From assembly GCA_009779455.1 (NCBI GenBank), contig WREG01000020.1, forward strand, positions 1-16,552: a stretch of DNA of 16,552 nucleotides. The letters run 5' to 3'. Made by a program: the position numbers and the translations under genes. This document shows, piece by piece, positions 1 to 6,526 of the stretch (position 1 is its first letter; every line of letters starts with the position of its first letter). The notes beneath the pieces were generated by a model that made no database searches, had not been told where the DNA came from, and worked only from the letters and a program-made list of their open reading frames with translations. The DNA comes from Oscillospiraceae bacterium (GTDB lineage Bacteria > Bacillota > Clostridia > Oscillospirales > Acutalibacteraceae).

Positions 1-614
1 GCAAAAACGGCGTCGTGAAGAACATAAAATGCTCGAAAGGCTCCACAAACGACGATTTGCTGGCCTTAAACGCGGACGACTGCCTTATGAGGGTCGAAAA
101 CCGGGATATGATGAACGGCCCCATCGAAAACATAAAATTTGAGAACATTTCCGCGGAGGATTGCCACACTTTTTTGCGTATCGCCAGCGTCGATTCGCTT
201 GTGCGCAATATTAAAATTAGAAACGTCCGGTGCGGATGCAGGGTAAACGCCGTGAATATGGACGCCACGCGCTATTGCCGCACACCTATTTTCAGGGAGG
301 AAGAAAAGCCGCATGGCGTCGGGAACGTAAGGGATATTGAAATAACGGGTATGACGGCATGGGCGGCGGCGCCCAATGAAGCGGCGCTGTTTTGCCTTGA
401 AACAAATGCGGACGGGTTTTTCATACATGATTTCCGCAGGGATTATAAAAAAGACGCTGCTCCTGAACGGCCGTCCGTCTGCATACGAAACGTATGCAAC
501 ATAAAATGCGGAATGAAAGCGGGAATTGACTTAAAAGAATATAGTTTATCCGAAAAAAGCGATGTTTTGACGCATGAAGGGAATTTTACGGATTTTCACA
601 TAAGAAAGTTGTGA
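1..614 (+). CDS. Right-handed beta-helix protein (GH28/pectate-lyase-like), 3' part
   Basis: The 5' end lies outside the window. The frame is open from base 3 and gives about 203 residues before the TGA at 612-614. The sequence has the repeating short strands of a parallel beta-helix, such as GPIENIKFENISAEDC, VRNIKIRNVRC and VRDIEITGM, with regularly spaced V/I-x-N-I-x-I units. An early segment, GSTNDDLLALNADD, resembles the Asp-rich active-site turn of GH28-type polygalacturonases, but I cannot place the full GH28 signature, so the reaction is not assigned. Any signal peptide would lie upstream of the window. Its stop is 5 bp before the next gene, and it heads a run containing a sulfatase and a GH95-like glycosidase, so a role in polysaccharide or glycan breakdown is inferred. 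The fold call is fairly sure; the substrate is unknown. Confidence 0.7.
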   Translation, partial: KNGVVKNIKCSKGSTNDDLLALNADDCLMRVENRDMMNGPIENIKFENISAEDCHTFLRIASVDSLVRNIKIRNVRCGCRVNAVNMDATRYCRTPIFREEEKPHGVGNVRDIEITGMTAWAAAPNEAALFCLETNADGFFIHDFRRDYKKDAAPERPSVCIRNVCNIKCGMKAGIDLKEYSLSEKSDVLTHEGNFTDFHIRKL

Positions 615-619
615 TTTGA

Positions 620-988
620 ATGTTGTTAAAAATGTTGAAAAAAGCGGCAATTATAATTCTTATTATAATAACTGTATTTTATGCGGCGCTTTGCTTATTG
701 TTGAGTGACAGCCGCGCCAGTGGTTTTGTCAGCGTACCCGCAGCGATAAAAATGATTGTTTTAAATAAAGATTATGTCAAATTTGCAAATTCCCCGCAGC
801 GCTATTTGTTATGGCGGGACAGGCAGGCAGATATTGGTATCGCTTTCGATGAAAATGACGGCCCATGGAAGGGATATATGGGTGACATAATAATAAACGG
901 CGAGGAATATCACTGGACAGCAGGCGGTTTTACCCGTTTGTTTAATATATTTACGTTAATCCCGATGGAAGAATACCGGCAGCGTTGA
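620..988 (+). CDS. Small membrane-anchored protein of unknown function
   Basis: This 122-residue protein is not one I recognise. Residues about 9-28 form one strongly hydrophobic segment rich in Ile/Leu, preceded by lysines (MLLKMLKK), so it is probably a membrane anchor with the remainder outside the cell. The soluble part has many aromatics and ends with EYHWTAGGFTRLFNIF. The gene starts 5 bp after the beta-helix gene, which points to cotranscription. The ribosome binding site is weak (AAGAAAG, about 12 nt upstream), so expression may depend on translational coupling. An in-frame ATG at 632 is an alternative start. Codon use leans more to AT-rich codons (ATA, TTA, AAA) than the neighbouring enzymes. 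Confidence 0.6.
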   Translation: MLLKMLKKAAIIILIIITVFYAALCLLLSDSRASGFVSVPAAIKMIVLNKDYVKFANSPQRYLLWRDRQADIGIAFDENDGPWKGYMGDIIINGEEYHWTAGGFTRLFNIFTLIPMEEYRQR

Positions 989-1057
989 TTAATAATTCAG
1001 TTATTTTTACAATTGAAATCTAAAAATAAAAATAAAATATTTAAAGGACGGAAAAAA

Positions 1058-1585
1058 ATGAAAAAGAAAACATTGATTTTGTTGATCGCGGGTATTTTAA
1101 TGCTTTTATCCGCGTCATCCTGTGCGGGCAGCGAAAAGCGCGCAAACCAAAAGGAACTGGAAAAAATCGAAATTATTTCCGCTTATTCCACCATTGTCAA
1201 AGATATCTACGGAAGGGGTTCGCCGAAATTTACGGCCGGCAGCGATTTTTGCGTTGTGGATTTAACCGAATCAAAATTATCGGAAGCTGATCAAGAGGAA
1301 TTAATAAAAAAATTAAAAAGCTTTTGCGAAGGGTATGAATATACGCTTTTGCTCGATACCTACGACGGGCTGAAAGAAAAAGGCCTTCTTGACGAAGACG
1401 GCGAATACAGGGAAGGCTTTATAATTTCATTTAAGGACAAAAAGATAAAAAAAGAAAAAATCACCACGACAGTGAGCCTGTATTATGATATGGTAGACAG
1501 GCTGGAATTGGATTATACGGCTTACAAAAAGGACGGGATTTGGACTATTTCGGCTGATAATTACGCTGTTGCCGAACAGGATTGA
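1058..1585 (+). CDS. Putative lipoprotein, unknown function
   Basis: The protein has 175 residues. The frame extends upstream to a TTG at 1013, but the ATG at 1058 is preferred: it has AAAGGACGG about 7 nt upstream and gives a clean signal peptide. That peptide has MKKK at the N-terminus, a hydrophobic stretch at about 5-18, and a lipobox-like SASSC with Cys22 as the probable lipidated residue. The mature part is Lys/Glu-rich with no domain I recognise. Its ending, KKDGIWTISADNYAVAEQD, resembles the tail of small secreted lipoproteins with an NTF2/cystatin-like fold, but this is only an impression. It lies 69 bp after the membrane protein and 2 bp before the sulfatase, so it is probably part of the same transcript. 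Confidence 0.6.
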   Translation: MKKKTLILLIAGILMLLSASSCAGSEKRANQKELEKIEIISAYSTIVKDIYGRGSPKFTAGSDFCVVDLTESKLSEADQEELIKKLKSFCEGYEYTLLLDTYDGLKEKGLLDEDGEYREGFIISFKDKKIKKEKITTTVSLYYDMVDRLELDYTAYKKDGIWTISADNYAVAEQD

Positions 1586-1587
1586 TC

Positions 1588-3117
1588 ATGCAAAAAAAAG
1601 CTAACGTATTATTTATAATGGCAGACCAGCTGCGTTATGACTGCCTGGGCTGCAACGGCAGTCAAGCGGTGAAAACGCCGCGCATTGACCGTCTGGCGGC
1701 AGAAAGCGCCAATTTTTCGTCGTTTTTCGTTCAGGCCCCGGTTTGCGTGCCGTCAAGGCAGACGTTTTTTACGGGCATGTACCCCAGAAGCCATAAAAAC
1801 AGGGTCAATTATACCTCGATGGACAGGGACATCGAAAACAGGCTTATGCAGAGGCATTTTAAACGGGAGGGGTATAACACGGCCTTCGCGGGGAAATTGC
1901 ATTATTTCCCGCCCGCAAGGGAATACGCGCTGTCAACCGGGTTTGACGACGGCTTAATCCATGACGGGGCGGGAGAGACGGATAAATATTCCGACTACGC
2001 GGAATGGCTGCGGCAAAAGGGCGCTATGCCGGAAGACGGCAGCTACAGAGCCTGCCGCGCCGATAAATTAAACCCTTACACGGCTGTTTTGGAGGATAAA
2101 TACCACGAAACAACGTGGTGCGGGGAAAAAACCCGTGAATTCTTGCAAAAACTGTCGAAAAAGGACGAACCCTTCTTTTTGTTCTCGTCTTATTGGAAGC
2201 CCCATTCGTCTTTTGAGGTTCCCGAGCCGTGGGCGTCGATGCATAACGAAACCGAAATCAAAATGCCTGAAAAAGTACCAAAAGAATATTTCGATTCACT
2301 GCCTCGCGCGCTTAAAACTTTCGCGCTGCGCGACGGCGGCGACTACAATATGCCCGATGAGGAGTTGGCTTGGCAATACAGGGCGTATTACGGGGCGATA
2401 AGCCAGATCGACAGGGAAGTCGGGCAAACCCTTGATTTGCTTGACGAACTGGGCTTGCGCGACGATACAATCGTGATTTTCTGCAGCGATCACGGAGACG
2501 TTATGCGTGAACACGGCATGACGGGCAAAAACACGTTTTTCGACAGTTCCGTTCACGTTCCTTTTATGATTAGGTACCCGGGAACCGTTGTCCCCGGGGT
2601 ATACGATCAATTGACGGAATCGACCGATGTATTGGAATCGCTTTTTTCGATATGCGGGTTCAAACCGCCCTATTCCGGCCAAGGCGGCGATTTCAGCGGG
2701 CTTATCACAGGCTCCGGCAAGCCGTATGCCGAACGGGAATATGTGTTTGCGGAAAATATAATCCCCGAAGTCATTACGGGCAAACCCGACCCGCTTACCG
2801 GAGAACGGGCAGGCAAGGATTTTTATTTCGTGAAAAACAGGGGGATAAAAGGCGTCCGCCATCCCGACGCGAAAATGATCCGCTCAAGAAAATGGAAATA
2901 TAATTATTACGCCGGGGAGGAAGAGTTATACGACCTAGAAAACGACCCGGAAGAAATGCGGAACATGGCCGCAGACCCCCGTTTCGCGGACATCAGGGAC
3001 AAGATGAAAACGGAATTGCTGAACCGCCTCGTAACCGCCGACGAAACCGGTCAGATCGCCCCCGCTTGGTATATAGTTAAGGATGAACGGGGAGAGTGGG
3101 GAAATTTTATCATATGA
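1588..3117 (+). CDS. S1-family sulfatase (Cys-type)
   Basis: A hydrolase of sulfate esters, 509 residues, the normal family length. The maturation motif C53-V-P-S-R57, followed by TFFTG, is the C-x-P-x-R signature whose Cys is converted to formylglycine. Other expected residues are visible: metal ligands D13-Q14 in MADQLRYD and D301-H302 in CSDHGD, Lys103 and His105 in GKLHYF, His206 in YWKPH, and Lys314 in TGKN. There is no signal peptide, so it should act in the cytoplasm on imported substrate. Being Cys-type in a presumed anaerobe, it needs a radical-SAM sulfatase-maturing enzyme (anSME), which is not in this window. The ATG at 1588 follows AACAGGA by about 7 nt; a TTG at 1582 overlapping the upstream stop is possible. 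The S1 subfamily and substrate cannot be read from the motifs. Confidence 0.92.
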   Translation: MQKKANVLFIMADQLRYDCLGCNGSQAVKTPRIDRLAAESANFSSFFVQAPVCVPSRQTFFTGMYPRSHKNRVNYTSMDRDIENRLMQRHFKREGYNTAFAGKLHYFPPAREYALSTGFDDGLIHDGAGETDKYSDYAEWLRQKGAMPEDGSYRACRADKLNPYTAVLEDKYHETTWCGEKTREFLQKLSKKDEPFFLFSSYWKPHSSFEVPEPWASMHNETEIKMPEKVPKEYFDSLPRALKTFALRDGGDYNMPDEELAWQYRAYYGAISQIDREVGQTLDLLDELGLRDDTIVIFCSDHGDVMREHGMTGKNTFFDSSVHVPFMIRYPGTVVPGVYDQLTESTDVLESLFSICGFKPPYSGQGGDFSGLITGSGKPYAEREYVFAENIIPEVITGKPDPLTGERAGKDFYFVKNRGIKGVRHPDAKMIRSRKWKYNYYAGEEELYDLENDPEEMRNMAADPRFADIRDKMKTELLNRLVTADETGQIAPAWYIVKDERGEWGNFII

Positions 3118-3122
3118 AGGAG
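3117..3122 (+). promoter_or_regulatory. Ribosome binding site that decides the GH95-like start
   Basis: AAGGAG begins on the last base of the sulfatase stop codon and sits 9 nt before the ATG at 3132. The upstream in-frame candidates, GTG 3096 and ATG 3114, lie before this site and have no comparable signal, so the start at 3132 is chosen. The overlap with the sulfatase stop suggests translational coupling. Confidence 0.75.
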
Positions 3123-3131
3123 AAACAGTTT

Positions 3132-5324
3132 ATGCATAAACGCATATTGGAATTCAGCGAGCCGATTGCATCCTGGGACGAAGCCCTGCCTTTGGGAAAC
3201 GGGCAGACGGGCATGTTGTTGTGGGGCGGGGACAGGATAAAACTCAGCCTTGACCGCGTCGATATTTGGGACAACCGTCCGGCCCCGGAGACCCTGACGG
3301 AGGAATATACATATGAAACTATGGCAAAAGCCTATAAAAGCGGGGATAAAGCTACGCTTAACCGGCTGTTTGAGGACCCGTATGATTACCCCGTGCCTAC
3401 AAAGCTGCTCGCGGGGCGGATAGAACTCCTGCCCGGCACCCCTGTAACCTCCATGAGCGGTTTTTTGGATATGGAAACGGCGGAGGCCTGCGTTACGCTG
3501 GCCTGCGGGCGCGAAAAAGCGGAGCTGCGTACTTTTATCCACGCCGTGAACGGTATCGGCTATGCCAGGATTGAAAACGGCGAAAATTTAAGCATGGCGG
3601 TTATCAACCCGGCTTACGGGCTTTGGAAAAGCGAGGCGGACGATGATATAGCGTTTAAAAGTTCCGGCAGTTTGCAGGATTTAAAGTACCCGCCCGCTGA
3701 AAAAATAGCGGACGGATATGTCGAGGGTTTTATTCAGGCCACTCGGGAGAGCTTTCAATATGCCGTGCTTGTTGCCAAGCGCATACGCGGAAATGTGACG
3801 GATATTGTGTTTAATGTAGCGGTATCCCATGACCTCTCATATGATTTTAAAGCCGAAAAAGAGCAATTAACGGCGGCTTTGGAAAATGATTATGAAAACG
3901 AACGGGAGAGCCATAAAGCGTGGTGGAGGGATTATTACGCCGGGAGCCGCATCGAGCTGCCCGACGCCGCCATTATGCAGATGTATGATATCAACAATTA
4001 CCTTCTGGCCTGTGTGTCGCGCAAGGGCTGCCCGCCGATGCCATTGCAGGGCGTTTTTACCGCCGACAACGGCAGGCTGGCACCCTGGAAAGGGGATTAC
4101 CACAACGATTTGAATACGCAGATGTGCTATTTAAGCTATCTGAAAGCCAACCATCTGCAGGCGGGGGAGAGCTTCTTGGATTTTCTCACCGCGCTGACGC
4201 CATACGCGAAAGAATACTCCGCGTCCTTTTTTGACGCGCCTGACGGGCTGAACCTGCCCGGTGTGATGACTATCGAGGGCAGGCCTTTGGGCGGCTGGGC
4301 GACCTACAGCATGTCAATTACAAACGCCGCATGGCTCTGCCAATGCTTTTCCGAATATTACGACTACACCCTCGATGACGAGTTTTTGAAATCGCGGATG
4401 TACCCGTTTTTGAAGGGTGTGGGATTGTGCATAAAACGCTGGCTTGCCGACAACGGCTCGGGCTATCTCGAGCTGCCCGATTCCAATTCCCCGGAGATAA
4501 ACGACAATTGGATAGAAGCTTCATTTGCTAAAAACACCAATTATGACATATCCCTTTGCCGTTTTCTCTTCGGAAGGCTTGCGGATATCTGCGAAAAATG
4601 CGGCGACGGGCAGAGCAGGGATATGTGGAGCGGGATTTTATCGGGGCTGCGGCCTCTCGCGATAGGCCCGAAGGGCTTAAAAGTCAATGAGGACTTTGAT
4701 TTGGAGGAAAGCCACCGCCATATTTCCCACGCCATGTCGGTACATCCCCTGCGGCTTATAAGGTATGAAGGCGAAAACAAAAAAGTGATAGACCGTACGA
4801 TTGAGCATATGAAAAAGCTCGGCATGTACCTTTGGACGGGCTATACCGTGGCGTGGTTTGCCGAATTTTTTGCGATACAGGGGAACGGCGAGGCCGCGAG
4901 GCATTACCTTTACAGCTATGCGGAAAATTACGCCTCGCCCAACGGTTTCCACTTGAATTGGGACTATAAAAACAGGGGCATCAGCCGCGACCACGGCAGG
5001 CCATTCACCCTTGAAGGCAACATGATAGCAATGGACGCCGTGCAGGAGATGCTCCTGTACTGCGAGAACGGCGAGCTGCGGGTATTCCCCGCCGTCCCGG
5101 AGCAATGGGCGCAAGACGGAGCGTATTTTGAGACGCTGAGGGCAAAAGGCGCGGTTTTGGTGTCCTCCGCCATAAAAAACGGCAAAGTGCGGTATATTAA
5201 GCTTGAAGCGGAAAAAGACGTGAGCGTCCGCGTGGAAAACCCGTTTGACGCCGTACCAGAAGAATGGCCTGAAAGCGGCATATTCAACCTGCGGGCGGGC
5301 GATATACGGATATTGGAAAAGTAA
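3132..5324 (+). CDS. GH95-like glycosidase (alpha-L-fucosidase/galactosidase family)
   Basis: The protein has 730 residues and an (alpha/alpha)6-barrel family pattern. The N-terminal domain has the signature W15-DEALPLGNGQTG and a run of L-x-LD-x-VDIWDNRP at about 38-50. In the catalytic region, DYHNDLNTQM (322-331) matches the Asn-pair motif, SPE with Glu455 matches the general-acid motif, HRHISH (528-533) matches a conserved block, WTGYTVAW (568-575) matches the GWS-AW block, and FTLEGN (625-630) matches the FQIDGN block. Two positions differ from fucosidases I recall: the first Asn of the N-x-N pair is Asp326, and the Asp of FQIDGN is Glu628. A different sugar or linkage is therefore possible. 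No signal peptide is seen, so it is cytoplasmic. It follows the sulfatase by 14 bp, suggesting joint removal of sulfate and a terminal sugar. Family is fairly sure; specificity is not. Confidence 0.82.
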   Translation: MHKRILEFSEPIASWDEALPLGNGQTGMLLWGGDRIKLSLDRVDIWDNRPAPETLTEEYTYETMAKAYKSGDKATLNRLFEDPYDYPVPTKLLAGRIELLPGTPVTSMSGFLDMETAEACVTLACGREKAELRTFIHAVNGIGYARIENGENLSMAVINPAYGLWKSEADDDIAFKSSGSLQDLKYPPAEKIADGYVEGFIQATRESFQYAVLVAKRIRGNVTDIVFNVAVSHDLSYDFKAEKEQLTAALENDYENERESHKAWWRDYYAGSRIELPDAAIMQMYDINNYLLACVSRKGCPPMPLQGVFTADNGRLAPWKGDYHNDLNTQMCYLSYLKANHLQAGESFLDFLTALTPYAKEYSASFFDAPDGLNLPGVMTIEGRPLGGWATYSMSITNAAWLCQCFSEYYDYTLDDEFLKSRMYPFLKGVGLCIKRWLADNGSGYLELPDSNSPEINDNWIEASFAKNTNYDISLCRFLFGRLADICEKCGDGQSRDMWSGILSGLRPLAIGPKGLKVNEDFDLEESHRHISHAMSVHPLRLIRYEGENKKVIDRTIEHMKKLGMYLWTGYTVAWFAEFFAIQGNGEAARHYLYSYAENYASPNGFHLNWDYKNRGISRDHGRPFTLEGNMIAMDAVQEMLLYCENGELRVFPAVPEQWAQDGAYFETLRAKGAVLVSSAIKNGKVRYIKLEAEKDVSVRVENPFDAVPEEWPESGIFNLRAGDIRILEK

Positions 5325-5382
5325 TGAATTAAATTTGTTAGTCGAAATTAACCAACATTTAGATGCTTTGTCCCTAAATCCT

Positions 5383-6444
5383 TCAACGGCCCGCGCAGTC
5401 CGCGACCCGTATCAGCTCCCGCGCCTGTTTCCCGTCATTTGCTTTCAAACAGACATAAAGCCCTTTTGCCGAAACGTTTTTCAAAAGGTTTTCAAAATTT
5501 TCGGGGCGGACGTACAAAAGCACAATCCCCTTGCCCGCCGCCTGGATTTCACGGTACAGGTCATACCAGCATGGGTCGCCGCAGTCCGGCTGCCACGCGC
5601 CCGGCGTCCATTGAATCGCTGTGAGGCGGGGGATAGACAGGAGGTGTTTAAGGTGGGGAAGCTCGTGCGGTCCGTCCATATGATAAATGCTGCGCTCAAA
5701 ATATTCGGACTGGTATATGAGGTCGGGCAGGATGAATTCTTTAAACATATCCGGCGAAATCATTGCGGAAAAATCGCATTGCAAGGGGTAGTATGTTTTT
5801 TCCGACCAGATGGGCATCCAGCTGGTCATGCCGCCCTGCCTCGCTATTAGACGGTTTGAATACCGCATGCAGTAATCACGAAGCACAGGCTGCAATTTTT
5901 TCACATATGCCTTGACATCTTCGGGGCAGTCGTATAAATCCGTAAGCAAATCCTGCGTACCCCTCATCGCCGCGAGAATATCATACATGCCGCCGATATC
6001 GGTGATCGAGACGTAAGATTTTCCGCTTTCAAGCAGATTTTGCGTCAGCGCCTCAGCCATTCGATACATTGCGCTGCCCTCGTCAAGGACGGGGGGCGGC
6101 GGATTTTTCCAATCTGCGATAACCTGCTCCAATTCGAACCATACCGTACCCTCAGCAGGCCTGTAGCTTCCCCCGATCATGGCGGTAAGGCAGCCGGGGC
6201 CGAAATTTGGGAAAGAATTTGGGAACCCGTCGGCAAAGAACCGCGTATTGTCTGCCGCCCAATCATAATGCCTCGTCCTGTAGCCGATATCCTCCCATTG
6301 CCCCGCCACATCAACGGGGGCGTCGGGCGGCGCGGGCGCGTCCCCGCCGGGCGGCTTGCTTATATAGAGGCAGCAGCGCCCAAACGCGTCAACATCCCAA
6401 AATGCGGAATAACGTTTTTTAAGGATATCTGAAATCTGAAACAT
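5383..6444 (-). CDS. Uroporphyrinogen-decarboxylase-fold (URO-D/MtaA-like) protein
   Basis: The protein has 353 residues, the usual length for URO-D superfamily members. Recognisable parts are SYVSITDIGG (143-152), DFSAMISPDMFKEFILPDL (224-242, a URO-D family block), IYHMDGPHELPHLKHLLSI (253-271) and IQWTPGAWQP (277-286). The superfamily includes haem-pathway UroD and cobalamin-dependent methyltransferases such as MtaA/CmuA. The zinc-binding H-x-C of the methyltransferases appears here as H255-M-D257, so neither a standard MtaA nor a haem-synthesis UroD is likely. The frame continues upstream to 6477, but that start falls inside a terminator stem; the start at 6444 has AAGGAG 8 nt upstream. 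It lies downstream of an aldo/keto reductase and an alpha-mannosidase, so a glycan-linked methyl-transfer role is a guess only. Superfamily is confident, function unknown. Confidence 0.82.
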   Translation of the reverse strand: MFQISDILKKRYSAFWDVDAFGRCCLYISKPPGGDAPAPPDAPVDVAGQWEDIGYRTRHYDWAADNTRFFADGFPNSFPNFGPGCLTAMIGGSYRPAEGTVWFELEQVIADWKNPPPPVLDEGSAMYRMAEALTQNLLESGKSYVSITDIGGMYDILAAMRGTQDLLTDLYDCPEDVKAYVKKLQPVLRDYCMRYSNRLIARQGGMTSWMPIWSEKTYYPLQCDFSAMISPDMFKEFILPDLIYQSEYFERSIYHMDGPHELPHLKHLLSIPRLTAIQWTPGAWQPDCGDPCWYDLYREIQAAGKGIVLLYVRPENFENLLKNVSAKGLYVCLKANDGKQARELIRVADCAGR

Positions 6445-6452
6445 TGCGACAA

Positions 6453-6458
6453 CTCCTT
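6453..6458 (-). promoter_or_regulatory. Ribosome binding site for the URO-D-fold gene
   Basis: The minus strand reads AAGGAG 8 nt before the ATG at 6444. It fixes the start and argues against the longer frame that begins at 6477 inside the terminator hairpin. Confidence 0.75.
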
Positions 6459-6466
6459 GTTTCTGA

Positions 6467-6510
6467 CCTAAAAACACAGGGGCTAAAATTATAGCCCCCG
6501 TGTTTTTAGG
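6467..6510 (-). terminator. Strong intrinsic terminator after the GH92 gene
   Basis: An inverted repeat of 19-nt arms, CCTAAAAACACAGGGGCTA at 6467-6485 and TAGCCCCCGTGTTTTTAGG at 6492-6510, has one A/G mismatch and a 6-nt loop. Read on the minus strand it begins 16 nt after the GH92 stop, has a G/C-rich core, and ends in a TTTTT run. The arms also place TTTTT after the core on the plus strand, so it could work both ways. It separates GH92 from the URO-D-fold gene, whose ribosome binding site starts 9 nt beyond it. Confidence 0.85.
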
Positions 6511-6526
6511 CCCTATATTTTAAATT

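Noticed and set aside
1013..1042. TTGAAA at 1013 as a promoter for the lipoprotein gene
   Set aside because: No good -10 at 16-18 bp spacing; the best is AATATT, and the start site would fall on the ribosome binding site.
5325..5382. AT-rich inverted repeat (AAATTTGTTAG against ACCAACATTT) as a bidirectional terminator
   Set aside because: Pairing needs a bulge and mismatches, there is no G/C core, and no T-run follows.
5245..5850. 201-codon plus-strand frame overlapping the GH95-like end and the URO-D-fold gene
   Set aside because: It has no family-like sequence or ribosome binding site, and it is antisense to a clearly conserved protein.
6486..6497. TATAAT on the minus strand as a promoter -10 for the URO-D-fold gene
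   Set aside because: It lies in the loop and stem end of the terminator, and no -35-like hexamer is found 16-18 bp upstream.
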